Shown one piece after another: positions 9,178 through 20,845 of a stretch of DNA of 64,000 nucleotides. Within the stretch, counting starts at the first letter, position 1, and the number at the start of each line of letters is the position of its first letter. Source of the stretch: Arachis hypogaea (Eukaryota; Streptophyta; Magnoliopsida; Fabales; Fabaceae); the NCBI RefSeq assembly GCF_003086295.3, contig NC_092053.1, forward strand, positions 88,194,245-88,258,244. Reading direction: 5' to 3'. The notes beneath the pieces are model-generated. The model did no database searches and was not told the DNA's origin. It was given only the letters and a program-made list of their open reading frames with translations. Made by a program: the position numbers and the translations under genes.

Positions 9178-10818
9178 TGATGAGCGGATAATTTATACCC
9201 TTTTTGGCATTGTTTTTAGTATGTTTTTAGTAGGATCTAGCTACTTTTAGGGATGTTTTTATTAGTTTTTATGTTAAATTCACATTTCTGGACTTTACTA
9301 TGAGTTTGTGTGTTTTTCTGTGATTTCAGGCATTTTCTGGTTGAAATTGAGGGACTTGAGCAAAAATCAGATTCAGAGGTTGAAGAAGGACTGCTGATGC
9401 TGTTGGATTCTGACCTCCCTGCACTCAAAGTGGATTTTCTGGAGCTACAGAACTCAAAATGGGGCGCTTCTAATTGCGTTGGAAAGTAGGCATCCAGGTC
9501 TTTCCAACAATATATAATAGTCCATACTTTGGCCGAGTTTAGATGATGCAAAAGGGCGTTGAACGCCAGTTCTACGCTGCAGTCTGGAGTTAAACGCCAG
9601 AAACACGTCACGAACCAGAGTTGAAGGCCAAAAACACGTTACAACTTGGCGTTCAACTCTAGAAGAAGCCTCTGCACATGTAAACTTCAAGCTTAGCCCA
9701 AGCACACACCAAGTGGGCCACGGAAGTGGATTTATGCATCAATTACTTACTTCTGTAAACCCTAGTAGCTAGTTTAGTATAAATAGGACTTTTTACTATT
9801 GTATTTAGATCATCTTATGATTTATAGTTCATCTTGAGATCATATTGATCACGTTTGGGGGCTGGCCTCTCACCCATGCCTGAACCTTCGTCACTTATGT
9901 ATTTTCAACGGTAGAGTTTCTACACTCCATAGATTAAGGTGTGGAGCTCTGCTGTTCCTCACGAATTAATGCAAAGTACTACTGTTTCTCTATTCAATTC
10001 AACTTATTCCGCTTCTAAGATATTCATTCGCACTTCAATATGAATGTGATGAACGTGACAATCATCATCATTCCCCTACGAACGCGTGCCTGACAACCAC
10101 TTCCGTTCCACCTTAGATTGAATGAATATCTCTTGGATCTCTTAATCAGAATCTTCGTGGTATAAGCTAGATTGATGGCGGCATTCATGAGAGTCCGGAA
10201 AGTCTAAACCTTGTCTGTGGTATTCCGAGTAGGATTCAGGGATTGAATGACTGTGACGAACTTCAAACTCGCGAGTGCTGGGCGTAGTGACAGACGCAAA
10301 AAGAGGGTGAATCTTATTCCAGTATGATCGAGAACCTCACATGATTAGTCGTGCTGTGACAGAGCATTTGGACCTTTTTCACAAGAAGATGGGATGTAGC
10401 CATTGACAACGGTGATGCCCTTACATAAAGTTTGCCATGGAAAGGAGTAGGACTGATTGGATGAAGACAGCAGGAAAGCAGAAGTTCAGAAGAACGAAAG
10501 CATATCTATACGCTTATCTGAAATTCTCACCAATGAATTACATAAGTATTTCTATTTTTATTTTATATTTATTTATTATTATTATTCGAAAACTCCATAA
10601 CCATTTGATATCCGCCTGACTGAGATTTACAAGATGACCATAGCTTGCTTCATACCAACAATCTCCGTGGGATCGACCCTTACTCACGTAAGGTTTTATT
10701 ACTTGGACGACCCAGTACACTTGCTGGTTAGTTGTATCGAAGTTGTGACAAATCATGAATTAAGATTAGAGCACCAAGTTTTTAGAGCCATTACCACGGA
10801 TCACAATTTCGTGCACCA
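9178..10818 (+). repeat. 3' LTR of element A
   Basis: A copy of 48-1678, with TATA at 9778-9785 and the palindrome cluster at 9555-9660. It carries an extra ttttagtatgt-like 11 bp near the start relative to the 5' LTR. It ends ...ttcgtgcacca at 10818. Confidence 0.8.
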
Positions 10819-11240
10819 TTTTTCCCATCAATTTTTTGCTATGTGATTCTTATTTGATGAATTTTTAAGTGTTTGCTTCTTCAATGGCATATTTCGGACC
10901 ACATTTTAATCCTAATAAGATGAAACATGGTTCTCTGGGAGATCAAATTCGCTATTGAACAATTGATGTGTCACTCAACATTCTTTTGTTTGTTTATGGA
11001 TTTATTATGTCTTTGTTTTGTTTGAATTTGATTTTTTTTCTAAACATGAAATAGTGTTAGTTTGTTTTCTTTGTATGGTTTTTACATTTTAATAACTGAT
11101 GTTTGGGAGTGAAAAGGATGTCTTGTGATTGAAAATTAACTTTAAATTCTTATTATTTGATTTGATAAGTTAGTACACACTTTCATTTATTAGTAAAAGA
11201 TGTGCATAATTTGCTAGAAGATTTGTGCATAGTTGTCAAT
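10819..11240. other. Host sequence before the first transposase exon
   Basis: AT-rich sequence outside element A. One short open stretch (about 10884-10958, starting MAYFGPHFNP) might be another exon remnant, but I cannot support it. Probably 5' or intronic sequence of the broken CACTA gene that follows. Confidence 0.4.
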
Positions 11241-11705
11241 TTTGATAAACAGCATGCAGCAATAGGAGAAGCAACTGGACTCCTTGTAGGAGTTTGTGGG
11301 TAATTGGCCACTGATTGTGTAGCATTTTAAATCACTTTTGAAAAGCGGTCAGCCATTCTAGAGAGCTTTTTTGAAAATCAATGGAATATTTTTTTTCCTA
11401 GTAAGAAGATTACTCAAACTCTAAAGCTTATTTCTTTGCCATTATTTAGTTATATTTGCTGGTTAATATATTTTCTTTGTTATATATTGAAGGCTCAATT
11501 TTGCTTCAAAGTGAGCGATAGCTTGGCCAAACAATTTTTACTCTAATCGCTTGGCAAAAAATGGAGGGAACATATGATAAAGCTTTGGAATGAGTTTTAT
11601 GATCCGAGGTTGAGTAAAATCGAGATCGTAAATAATGCACCAGAAGATATTGTTCCTGATCAATGGGTTTTATTTGTAGAATATCATTTGAAGCCTGAAA
11701 CTCAG
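11241..11705 (+). pseudogene. CACTA transposase-type gene remnant, 5' exons
   Basis: Two exon-like stretches. 11241-11387 reads DKQHAAIGEATGLLVGVCG and a following segment with two in-frame stops. 11493-11705 reads SLGKKWREHMIKLWNEFYD, then APEDIVPDQWVLFVEYHLK and ends at a good splice donor (cag|gtaagc, 11706), with one in-frame TAA near its start. The order (IGEAxGLL, then GKKWR, then PxDQW) matches the plant Ptta/En/Spm transposase family (Transposase_24-like). The gene resumes at 25035 after a nested insertion. Stops show it is dead. Family call is from memory of the motif order. Confidence 0.65.
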
Positions 11706-12429
11706 GTAAGCACTTACTTTCCTAGTTAAATGTTGTCCCTTTTGAATACTTAAATGGGTTGTACCAAGGTTTCATATTTGAAGGGAGGCTCAATGTTATG
11801 CCTTGATCATGCTCTGATAAGCTTGACTTAGATGTTTACAATTTAAAAAAGATGCTGATGAATCTTAACCTTCAAGCTAAGTATGGGCTATGGACTTTAT
11901 TCTAATCAGATTGGCCCAGTGATAGCTTAGTTATATGATATAAGCTGATATATTAATTTATCTTTTAACATGTGAAAATAGGATTATAGGATGCTATTCT
12001 TTGAACTACTTCTTGAAAATTAGTTCATGACCTTGTACTATTATTAGTACTCAGTACAACTTTGTAAGCAATTTGTGTAGAATTTGAGCTACTAGGAAAA
12101 TAATATATGTCTTAACTTATTATTTGATAGCTTTCCAAATAAGATTGTGAATATTTAAGGAGTGTATGAAGAATTTTGCTACAGAATTATAATGAAACTA
12201 CTTAGCACTGAAGCTCACTAGTATTTGTTGAAATTATACTGTATTATTATATCTGCATTCTTAAATGTAATTGATATGCAATATCAAAGGCTTTAATTTT
12301 GAAGTTTCCATTAAAAGTATGCTTAAGCTTAAGATTGTGTCAAATGATCTTAAGATGATTTAAGTTTTAGCTTATGATTACATTGACCATTTGATCCCTG
12401 TTTGGATTTGCCTACCACTTGACCAATCT

Positions 12430-12473
<44 letters not shown>

Positions 12474-12536
12474 TTTGAAATCAAAACTCTTTTCTTGGTG
12501 TTTGTTTTTAATTTGTTTGATATCGGTGATGGGTGG
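11706..12536 (+). other. Intron, left part, with GT repeat
   Basis: AT-rich, no ORF. It begins at the donor of the preceding exon and runs to the insertion point of element B (target ATCGG, 12532-12536). Removing B joins it to 24571-25034, giving an intron of about 1.3 kb. Confidence 0.55.
12431..12470. repeat. (GT)20 microsatellite
   Basis: Twenty uninterrupted GT units, followed by tttgtttg. Likely length-polymorphic. Confidence 0.95.
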
Positions 12537-13988
12537 AAAATTGCCGGTTAAGAATTTCTAATAAAAGCAGCATTGTCAGTACAGTCTTAACCGACGAAAT
12601 TCCCACTATCAATTTAATTTCTGTCACAATTAAAATTAAATAACTGGGATTAGAATTCCCAGGTCGTTTCCCAAAGATTTGACACAAGGTACGATTTATT
12701 GGTTAGGAATTTTCTGAGTAATTTTTGAAATTGAGAATGAGAAAAATAAATAACTGGAAATTAAAGTAATGAGCAGTAACAAGAGATGTTATATAATTGA
12801 AATAAAAAGCCTTGATTAGGAGAGATAATTGGAATTTCTATCCTTGTTGTCTTTCCCAAGTGTAATAGTAAAAGTTATTACTTCCACTCAGTTATCCTCT
12901 TGCAGTTACAAAGGAAGGTCAAGTGGGTAGCACTAACATTGATTCACAAGTCCTAGTCACTTCCTAGGGAAGGACTAGAGTCGGTGAAAATTGAGTTAGC
13001 CAGCAATTCTCAATTACATATTACACTTGAGTATTACAACTCAAGGGTTTCTAATTAATGAACTCCTAAGCCAAGTTAGGAGTCTACTCCATTAACATGA
13101 ATGCCATTTTCACAAACATGTAAAAGGAGAAGGTAGGAGACATGGTAATTAAAATAAATTTATAAAATCAAATTTGGCACTGATAATGACTTAAAAAAAT
13201 TAAACAAGTAATAGGATTAAATATAAAAATAATTCATTGCCTTAATAGAGTTTAAAAATAACAATATCCAAATATGAACACAGGACAACTAAATGGAAAA
13301 GAGTAATTGAGTTAATAGAAAAACAAACTATAGAGATGACGACTTCAATGGAAGGTTGTAGCAGCTCTCTCAATATCCAATCAAAAGCAAAAACTAAGAA
13401 TGCTAAGAACCCCTAGGAGAAGTAGTGTTTTTTTTCTTTCTAGAATTCAAAACTAAAACATTAAACTAAGTGAAAGTGAATGTCTCTTCAGTCTCAGCTA
13501 CACCCCTGCCTCTAGTCTGTGTTTTTGGGCTTGAAACTGGGTCCAAATCAGCCCAGAAATCACCCCCAGCGAGTTCTGATAAGTGCAGCACGTGACGCTC
13601 TATCACGCGTACGCGTCGGGAACGCGTACGCGTTGCTGGACTTCTGCACTTGTCATGCGTATGCGTCACTGTACGATGCGCCAATTCACACTCCTCGCTT
13701 CTCAGCTCCTTAGTTTGTTGTGTTCCTTCCCTTTTAACATGGTTCCTCTTTATCCTTTAAGCCATTCATGCCCTGTAAACCTGAAAACACTTCAAACACA
13801 TCACGGCATTGAATGGTATAAAGGAGAATTAAAAATTTACAATTTAAAGACCTAGAAAGCAAGTTTTCAACCATAGCACAAAATTAGGAAGGAAATGAAA
13901 AATATGCAATTTACATAGAAAAGTGTGAGAGAAGTTGACACAAACCCACTCAATTCAGTCCAAAATATATCATAAAATAGTGGTGCAT
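12537..13988 (-). repeat. 3' LTR of element B
   Basis: Starts TGATGGGTGG and resembles the D LTR (25841-27336). It carries one perfect twin palindrome (two copies of ACGCGTACGCGT, 13605-13616 and 13622-13633) and a half site near 13657. C is inserted 2 bp before its right end, which continues at 24001-24002. Overlapping ORFs are chance. Confidence 0.75.
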
Positions 13989-15504
13989 TGACGAGAGAAC
14001 TTTTGCGTGGTCTAGAAATTTGTGGATAAATCCTCGTTGCAAGTATAGTTTCTAAACCTTCAAAAGTCCTTTCATACAAATGTTTTGGTTGTCACAAGTA
14101 ACAAACCCCTAAATAAATTGTTAACCGAAGTATTCAAACCTCGGGTCATCTTCTCAAGGAACTGCATGGAAGTATGTTCTTATTATTGGTTATGGAGATT
14201 GTAAATTCGGGGTTTCAAGAATGAGGAACAAATATGACAAATAAGTTAAATAGCAATTAAAATAAATAAATACTGTAAAGCAAACTTTTGGCAAGGGATG
14301 AGAAATTGGAAGTCCAAATTAGTTACCCTTCTCAATAATAAAGAAGATTGAATCTTAATTCCACTTAGTTAACCTTGGCTAAAGCAAAGGAAAGTCAAGG
14401 GATTAATTAGTTTGACCTTCGAATCCTATTTATTTCCTAAGAAAAGATTGGGATTATTGAAAGTCAATTCAATTAACAAAGATAACAGTTATCAATTATG
14501 TTGAGCTAAGATAACTCCTGAGTTACTGATTTCTTAACCAAGACCAAAAGGGAAAAAGTAAATTTGCTGGAATAAAAATGTCTTCAGATTGAAAGCAATG
14601 GTGACATAAATAAAAGAAAGCAATAATAAACTAAAATACCTCAAATAACATTAATTCAAATAATCTGGAACATAGAAGAATTCATAAATTAAATGGCAAA
14701 AGTAAATAATCAACTAAAGTAATGGAATGAATAAAAGTGAAAGGCAAGCTTAAAGTAAAGGAACATTAAACCTGGGATCGAGAGTCACTCCTAAAATTAA
14801 GAGAAATCCTAAATCCTAAGAGAGAGAGGAGAGAACCTCTCTCCAAACTAAATCTAAATCATGAGAAGTAACTAAATTGGCGAGCTCTCTTTGAATGGAT
14901 GCATTCCCTCACTTCATAACCTATGGTTTATACCTTCTGGACTTGGATTTGGGCCAAAAAGGGCTTCAGAAATCGCTGGGAGCATTTTCTGCAATTTCTG
15001 GTGCGTGGCCTCTGTCACGCGTCCGCGTGGGGCACGCGGTCGCGTCATTCGGAGCTTTTCTTGTCACGCGGTCGCGTCAGTCATGCGGCCGCCTCATATG
15101 TGTTTTGCTTAAGGCGTGCGGTCGCGTCAGTCATGCGGCCGCGTCGCTGTTGAGTCGCGCTTGGCATACGTCCGCGTCGCCCATGCGACCGCGTGGATGC
15201 CAGTTTCTCCAAAAACTCCGTTTTGTGCTTTCCTTCCATTTTTTTTGTATGTTTCCTTTCCATCGTTTGAGTCATTCCTGCCTTAGAAGATCTGAAACTA
15301 CTCAACAAACTAATCACGGCATCGAATGATAATAAGGGTAACTAAAATAATTAATTTTTTAAGCATAGGAAACATGTTTTTCACATACATCACATAATAA
15401 GGAAGGAGAAGTAAAATCATGCAATTAATATGAATAAGTGGGTGAAGGATTGAATAAATCACTCAATTTAAGCACAAAATATATCATAAAATATGGGTTT
15501 ATCA
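13989..15504 (-). repeat. 3' LTR of element C
   Basis: Starts TGACGAGAGA, ends GGGTTTATCA. It holds four twin palindromes at 15017-15194, one more than the 5' LTR, which explains its extra 52 bp (1516 against 1464). Confidence 0.9.
15017..15194 (-). repeat. Four twin palindromes in C 3' LTR
   Basis: Each unit is two ACGCGNNCGCGT-like 12-mers with exactly 5 bp between them. Centres are mostly CG-G/T or CG-C/T variants. They lie about 100 bp upstream, in the sense direction, of the TATA position. Confidence 0.85.
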
Positions 15505-15542
15505 ACCTTCCCACACTTAAATAATAGCATGTCCTCATGCTA
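15505..15542 (-). other. 3' hairpin and polypurine tract (C)
   Basis: On the sense (minus) strand a 7-bp stem TAGCATG-agga-CATGCTA (15525-15542) is followed by 4 nt and TTTAAGTGTGGGAAGG directly against the 3' LTR. This is the expected site for plus-strand priming. Confidence 0.8.
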
Positions 15543-17239
15543 AATCCAAGTTAAAAAGTAAGGTTAAAGTGGTGGAATGTCAGGCAATGCAATCTAATCT
15601 GAATGCAACTACCTAGATGAATGATGCATCATGCAATTCTAATTTTTTTATTCACTTGAATATAAAGCTTGCATGTAGTTAAATTAATTCACATTCTCAA
15701 GGAGTCATGTATATATATATATATATAGCCAAGCCTTAGATAGTGATAAAGTGTCTTTACAATTGAGATGGGAGAGAAAAACATTTAAAAAAAAACTTGC
15801 AAGGCAATTAATAATTTAAGCAGAGATATATGTTAATGAGCTATTGAACCCTCACTTGATTTTGTGTTTACTCTCTAATCACTCAGTGTTTATTGGGTTA
15901 ATCACTCTATTCTTCTTTTTATTCTTACTTTCCATAACTTTGTTCTTCGTCTAACCAATCAACAATCATAGAATATAGTCATACCAAAAATCATGAGGTC
16001 TTAAGTAAGGTTGTAATGGGGCCAAGGTAAAGGTAAAGGTATATGTATAAGACTAAGTGAGCTAATAAGTGAATCCTTAATTAGACTAAGATCTCCCCTA
16101 ACATACATACTTTCTAAATCAAAGCTTCTTTACCTATTTTCCATATTTTCTCACTTTTGATGTTACATGCTCATATCTCAATATTTATTTTTATCCCATG
16201 TGCATTGATTTATTTCATAATTGGGGAATTCTTTTTGTGTCCCCTTTATTCATAACACTTTTTTTTAATGCACATGGTAATTCAATTATTTTGATTTTAC
16301 ATGAGCATGCTTCCCAAAACGTTTTATTTGAGTTATTTTATTCTTTTCAACTTTTCTACCTTTTATTTTTATCATCCATGTTCCCAATAGGTTTTCCCAC
16401 ATTTAAACCATACATACTTCCTATCTTAAGCTAACCAAGCATTCAACTTGGGATTTTTATTTTGTCTTTCTGCTTAAGGCTAGTAATGTGGCTGATAGAA
16501 TAAAAGGGGATTTACAGGCTCAAGGGGCTAACAAGGGTGATGTAAAGGGTAGGCTATTTTGGGATAAGTGAGCTAAAATCAAATAATGGCTTCAATCACT
16601 CTCTTGGTATGTATTTCTATTCTATAATCGGACATATAGATTAAAACAAAGTAAAGAACACCAGAATAAACAAGAAGGGCGGAACACACAGGAAAAAATT
16701 ATGGTTTGAATGTAACCATACAATTAAGCTCTAAACTCACAGGTTGTGTGTTCTCTAGCTCAAAAATCATTTATCAGTTATGTATGTCATGCAGGTTTAG
16801 TTAAAAATTCCCATTATTCTCAATGTAAAACTTATATTGAATGGCTTTAAAGTTCTAGTGTTTCTCCTTGATGAAATGTTGTTAACTAACTAACATGTAA
16901 TGCTATATATACAAGGTGTGGGTTATTTTGATTCTGTTAAAGTCTCTAGTTTACTTCCTTTTTCTTTTCAATCTATTCTGAGTTATCTTATGCTAAAAAG
17001 GGTAAACTATACTAATCAATCCACAATTTCTATAACTAGTAAGTTAGAATTGCAACTAAACTAAGTGGCTAAAATATGAACTAAAAATGCAAAATGCAGA
17101 AATAAAGTATAAATACATGAAAATAGCAATGTATAAGTACTGAAAAATAAAGAGAAAAAATACAAGAAAATAGTCAAAATAAAGGAAAAAGGGTCTGTAG
17201 TGGTTCACCAAAAAAAAAAAAAAATACGCCAGAGATGGC
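15543..17239 (-). other. 3' UTR of element C
   Basis: About 1.7 kb of AT-rich sequence between the two hairpin-tract modules. It includes a short AT repeat at about 15711-15726. The longest ORFs are on the antisense strand and look like chance. Confidence 0.6.
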
Positions 17240-17279
17240 GACCTCCCCACACTTAAAATGAAGCATCGTCCCTGATGCT
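17240..17279 (-). other. Internal hairpin-tract module (C)
   Basis: On the sense strand, stem AGCATCA-ggga-CGATGCT (17262-17279, one A/C mismatch that a CpG deamination would explain) is followed by TTTTAAGTGTGGGGAGGTC. It starts 3 nt after the ORF2 stop. It repeats the 3' module about 1.7 kb upstream of the LTR. Confidence 0.75.
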
Positions 17280-17282
17280 CAC

Positions 17283-18698
17283 TCAAGCAGGGTGTGAAGG
17301 GGTGTCATCACCGGAAGGATGTGTGGCCGGAGTCTCTGTGGTGGCGGTCTGAGCATCTGGCTGCTGTAGAGGAGGTGCTAACTGGATATGGATCTCGGAG
17401 TCTGCAGCCTGGATCTGATGCGGGATCTCCTGTTGGTGTGCTACCTACTGGGTGCCTGCTAGTGCTGCCTCCTACTGTGGATGAGGCGCAGCCTCGGGCG
17501 CATCCGCCTCCTCCTCAGATGCCTCGGATGGTGTGTCAGGCTCGGAGGGGATGTCGCCAGATCATATCATCAGCTTCAGGTGCTCATAGCATCGCTTGTT
17601 GCGATGCTCCATCTAGTCAAGCCGTCGAAACAGGCGGTGCACTAGATGATAGATGGGCTCTGGGGCAGGTGGAGGTGCAGTGGTGGTGGCAGGTGTAGCT
17701 GTGGAGGAAGAGGGGCCCGCAGATGGTGTGGCAGTGTCACCAAGAGCAGTGAGGACTGGAGGTCTGTAGCCCAAGGCTAGAAAGTTCCTACTGTGCGGGA
17801 TAATCTTCTTGCATTCTGCAGCAGGTGGCCTCTCATCGGCATCCTCCCAAGGCACGTCAGCTCGACGGCCCAGCTGTGTAACCAAATAGGGAAAGGGAAG
17901 AGTGCCTCGGACGTAGACCCTGGCCATGTAGAACCGGATAAAGTGTGGCAGGTACAGGTCCTTACCCTCCATCACACACTAGAGGAGGGTGATCATAGCG
18001 GCTGGTATATCCATCTCATGAGTACTCAGTATAATTAAGTTGCTAAGTATCTGATGCCATAGCCGAGCCTCATCATTCAAGTACGCCCGCTTGATTCCCT
18101 TGGGCATCGTGGTGTTCTGACCCATGATACAAGGAACGGCCGGGTCAAGGGCAATCCTCGCCTTGACTGCATCCCAATCAAACTTCATAAATCGCATGTC
18201 TTCCTCAGCTTTCTGATAACCATCCGGCTGATCAGATTTAGGCAGAAGCTTCAGAACATCTTCAATTGCCTCTTCAGTGACCAAAATCTGCTTCCCCCTA
18301 AGGTTCACTGCATCTAGGGAAGTCTTGAAGTAATTGCAGTAGAATTCCCTTACCCAAGATGCATTGACCTCAGAAAAGTTTCTCTCCAGAAAGAACCAGC
18401 CTCTTTGTTTGATCTGATCAGAGGTGTATTGCTGGAGTTCTCCTGGGATCTTCAGAGTCCTCTCCAGGTATAGGTTCCTGGAGTTTGCAAACACCGGATA
18501 CTTCAGCTCACAGTATCGGTTTGCAAACTTCACTGGGTCATTAGCAGGGAGCAGCTGGTCGGCCTTCTCCTGCGGGGTGAAGTTTTTCTCCCGCCAGGAG
18601 GAATCAAGCATGAGATCTATGATAGACATAGATGATTCTCCTCTTTTATGTTTGCCAATGGTAGCCTTTCCTTTTCCCTTTCTCTGGGAATCTGACAT
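17283..18698 (-). pseudogene. ORF2 of element C (plant-transposon-protein type)
   Basis: 472 codons in one frame from ATG at 18698 to TGA at 17283-17285. It begins MSDSQRKGKGKATIG and has FANRYCELKY, QRGWFFLER and WVREFYCNYF blocks that align with ORF2 of F and, more distantly, of A and D. Breaks are nonsense changes only: TAG at 17979-17981 where F has Trp, TAG at 17613-17615 replacing Gln, and a few more in the proline/acid-rich tail. The frame is otherwise intact. A splice acceptor abuts the ATG. Role unknown; no membrane segment is seen after the real start. Confidence 0.8.
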
Positions 18699-18699
18699 C

Positions 18700-19691
18700 C
18701 TGAAAATAGAAATCCAAGATATAATAAAAATAGAAAAACAAATAGGCAAATAGTCAAAAGAAACACAAAGTGGCAAAGGAGAATTAGAATGAGGTAAATG
18801 AGTTAAGTAAATGTGTATTAAGGATTGTATAGGAGTTAAAAGTTCGAAAGGAAAAATTCACAATCCAAAATGTAATAGAAGGCATGTTAAGTAGGAAAAA
18901 TTATCAGTATGCCATGGTTAGAGGGTTAAAAGAAAGTGAAAAACCAGAAAAAAGATTTTAAAAGGTTAGTTTGGTTAGAATTAAAAAAAAAGAGTTCAGG
19001 AAATTAGAATTAGTGAGTTAATGAAAAATGGGTTAAGGTAGGTGGCATAAGGATAAGTTTCTAAGTGACAAGCATTCATAATTAGAAGCGATAGGTAACT
19101 CATAACCAAACAAGGAAAACAGGTTGATGATGATTCAAATAGATATAGAAATAGCAAAAATTGGAATCAAACATCAAAAATGCAATATATGAACCAGGAA
19201 ATCAAAGAGAATAAGAATGCGTGCCTAGCATTCATGAATGGGTTTGGGTAAAGCAGAGGAAAGCAGATTTCAAAATGCCAAAACCAAAACATGAATGAAA
19301 ACATTTTACAGAAATTTGGGCAGCATTCCGGCTAAAATTGGATTGTCTCGGAAAATAAACAACAGTCAAATAGTTCATATGAATAAAAAATAAGGCTGCA
19401 ATTACATAGAAGGAACATAAACAAGAAAATTCAGTGCAAAGAGCAGCAAGAAATAAGAAAGTACAGCATATGAACATTATAATCATCACAGCAACAGCAG
19501 AATTGCGAAAATAATGAAACAAGAAACATGAACAGCACAATTAAACAGACCTAAATCCACTAACCACATCCTAGGCTACCTAACATCCTAAGATCCACTA
19601 CAGCATGTATATCTAACTAGCCTAAATATGAACATAAACAGAAAAATATGAACTAACTACGAATGGATAGAAGGGTGACTTTTTGCGGAAC
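18700..19691 (-). other. Probable leader intron before ORF2 (C)
   Basis: Sense strand: CCAG|GTTCCG at 19691 reads as a donor, the interior is T-rich, and TTTTCAG|GATG places an acceptor one base before the ORF2 start. The same two junctions occur in F (39345 and 38418), giving 992 and 928 bp. The acceptor alone is also present in D. Splicing is inferred, not observed. Confidence 0.55.
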
Positions 19692-20125
19692 CTGGAAGGC
19701 TAATGAAGGAGATTGGGGCAGAGAGGTGTCTGGGGGGTGGTGGCAGTGGCGGCTGGCGCGGCGGAGGTGGTTGGCGCGGCAGTGATGGTGGCTGTTCGGA
19801 GGCAGGGGAGTTTGGGAAGGGGAATGGGGGTAGGAGGGGAAGGGTTGGGGCTTGTGGGTGGTGGTGGGGCGCGGCAGTTGACGGCGGCGCGGTGAGTGGT
19901 GGGCGCGGAGGTGGGACAGTGGGGGTGGAGAGAAAAGAGGAAAGAAGAAGAAGAAAGAGGGGGAAGAAGGAAGGGGGGTGGCGTGGTGGTGGCTTCTGGG
20001 TGGTCGGCGGCGGGACGGTGGCTGGCAGTGGTTGGTGGTGGGGGCTGGGGGTGGTTCAGATGTTGGAGAGAAAAGTGGGAGGAGAAGGGTTTGGGGGAAG
20101 TGATGGATAGGGTTCGCGTGGCTGA
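19692..20125 (-). other. GC-rich, CT-rich block before the intron (C)
   Basis: A strongly strand-biased block, C/T-rich on the sense strand. It can be read as a proline-rich protein (part of a 259-residue frame, 19653-20432) but that reading is poorly conserved with F at the residue level. It more likely represents the 5' leader exon of ORF2 mRNA. A TATA-like AATATAC (20134-20140) sits at its upstream edge. The glycine-rich ORFs on the other strand are its shadows. Confidence 0.45.
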
Positions 20126-20147
20126 GGGGGTTAGTATATTTGAATCC

Positions 20148-20606
20148 ACGCGGCCGCGTGGGGGACGCGGTCGCGTGACTGGAGCGAAAAAAGGGTGTGA
20201 TGTGATCGCGTGGGTCGCGATCGTATGGAAGGGATAAAAAGAGGGAATGACGCGATCGCCTGGGGTATGCGATCGCGTCGCTGGAAGTTGTGCTAAACGC
20301 ACGATTCCAGCGTCGTTTTAGCCAACTCTCTGTCTCCTTTTGGGGTGTTGTGCAATCCATGCGACGCGATCGCGTCGCACACGCGGTCGTGTGGGATTGG
20401 TTGTGTGCAAGTGACGCGATCGCATGGGGCACGCGATCGCGTGGGCAACTTGTGCAAAACGCAAAATGGCCGCACGATTCCAGCCTAACTTTCTGGACGT
20501 TGGATCTTTACGCCGATTTCCATATCACGCTGCCGCATGGATGATGCGGTCGCGTGGGTAGTATTTTTCGCAATATCACGCGATCGCATGAGTGATGCGG
20601 TCGCGT
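20148..20606 (-). repeat. Twin-palindrome array, internal (C)
   Basis: Seven units, six of them with the exact 12-5-12 spacing. Cores are mostly ACGCGATCGCGT and ACGCGGTCGCGT. It lies between the ORF1 stop and the probable ORF2 leader. Confidence 0.85.
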
Positions 20607-20778
20607 CGCGCACCTTTTTTTCTCTTTTTTTCTTTTTTTTTCTTTTTTTTATACAGTATGCAGAATGCAATGATTAATATGAATGCGATGCAAAATTCCA
20701 GGTTCAATATTATAAAATAAATTAAACTTGAAAACAAACAAAATGAAATAAAAATTGAAAAATGAACGATCATACCAT

Positions 20779-20828
20779 GGTGGGTTGTCTCCCACCTAGC
20801 ACTTTTAGTTAAAGTCCTTAAGTTGGAC
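20779..20828 (-). other. Tandem post-stop hairpins I and II (C)
   Basis: Sense order: hairpin I GTCC-aacttaa-GGAC (20814-20828) then hairpin II GGTGGG-agacaa-CCCACC (20779-20796). Hairpin I begins 18 nt after the ORF1 stop at 20846. Confidence 0.75.
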
Positions 20829-20845
20829 ATTGGAGGGGCTTCCTG

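Larger units (their letters stand above)
48..10818 (+). mobile_element. Element A: pol-less Athila-type LTR retrotransposon
   Basis: Two long direct repeats (48-about 1678 and 9178-10818) flank a body with a tRNA-Asp primer-binding site, an AT-rich leader, a degraded gag, a protease-like region, a palindrome array and ORF2. No reverse transcriptase, RNase H or integrase is present. The sequence normally found after integrase follows the protease stop almost directly, so the polymerase block has been lost as a unit. Any movement would have needed enzymes from another element. Candidate TSD ttttc (43-47 and 10820-10824). The LTRs differ by scattered substitutions and an 11-bp indel near the start, so the copy is not brand new. 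LTR ends are inferred from the aligned repeats. Confidence 0.85.

Noticed and set aside
12537..13988. Solo LTR
   Set aside because: Body sequence and a stub of the second LTR follow at 24003-24565 before the TSD, so this is a collapsed element.
19703..20110. Glycine-rich protein ORFs on the + strand (also 39362-39823)
   Set aside because: They lie antisense to the GC-rich, C/T-biased leader blocks of C and F. Composition alone keeps several frames open.
19653..20432. Proline-rich 259-residue protein on the minus strand (and 221 residues at 39272-39937)
   Set aside because: Reads through palindromes and the GC block; residue-level match between C and F is poor, with no domain. Better explained as leader sequence.
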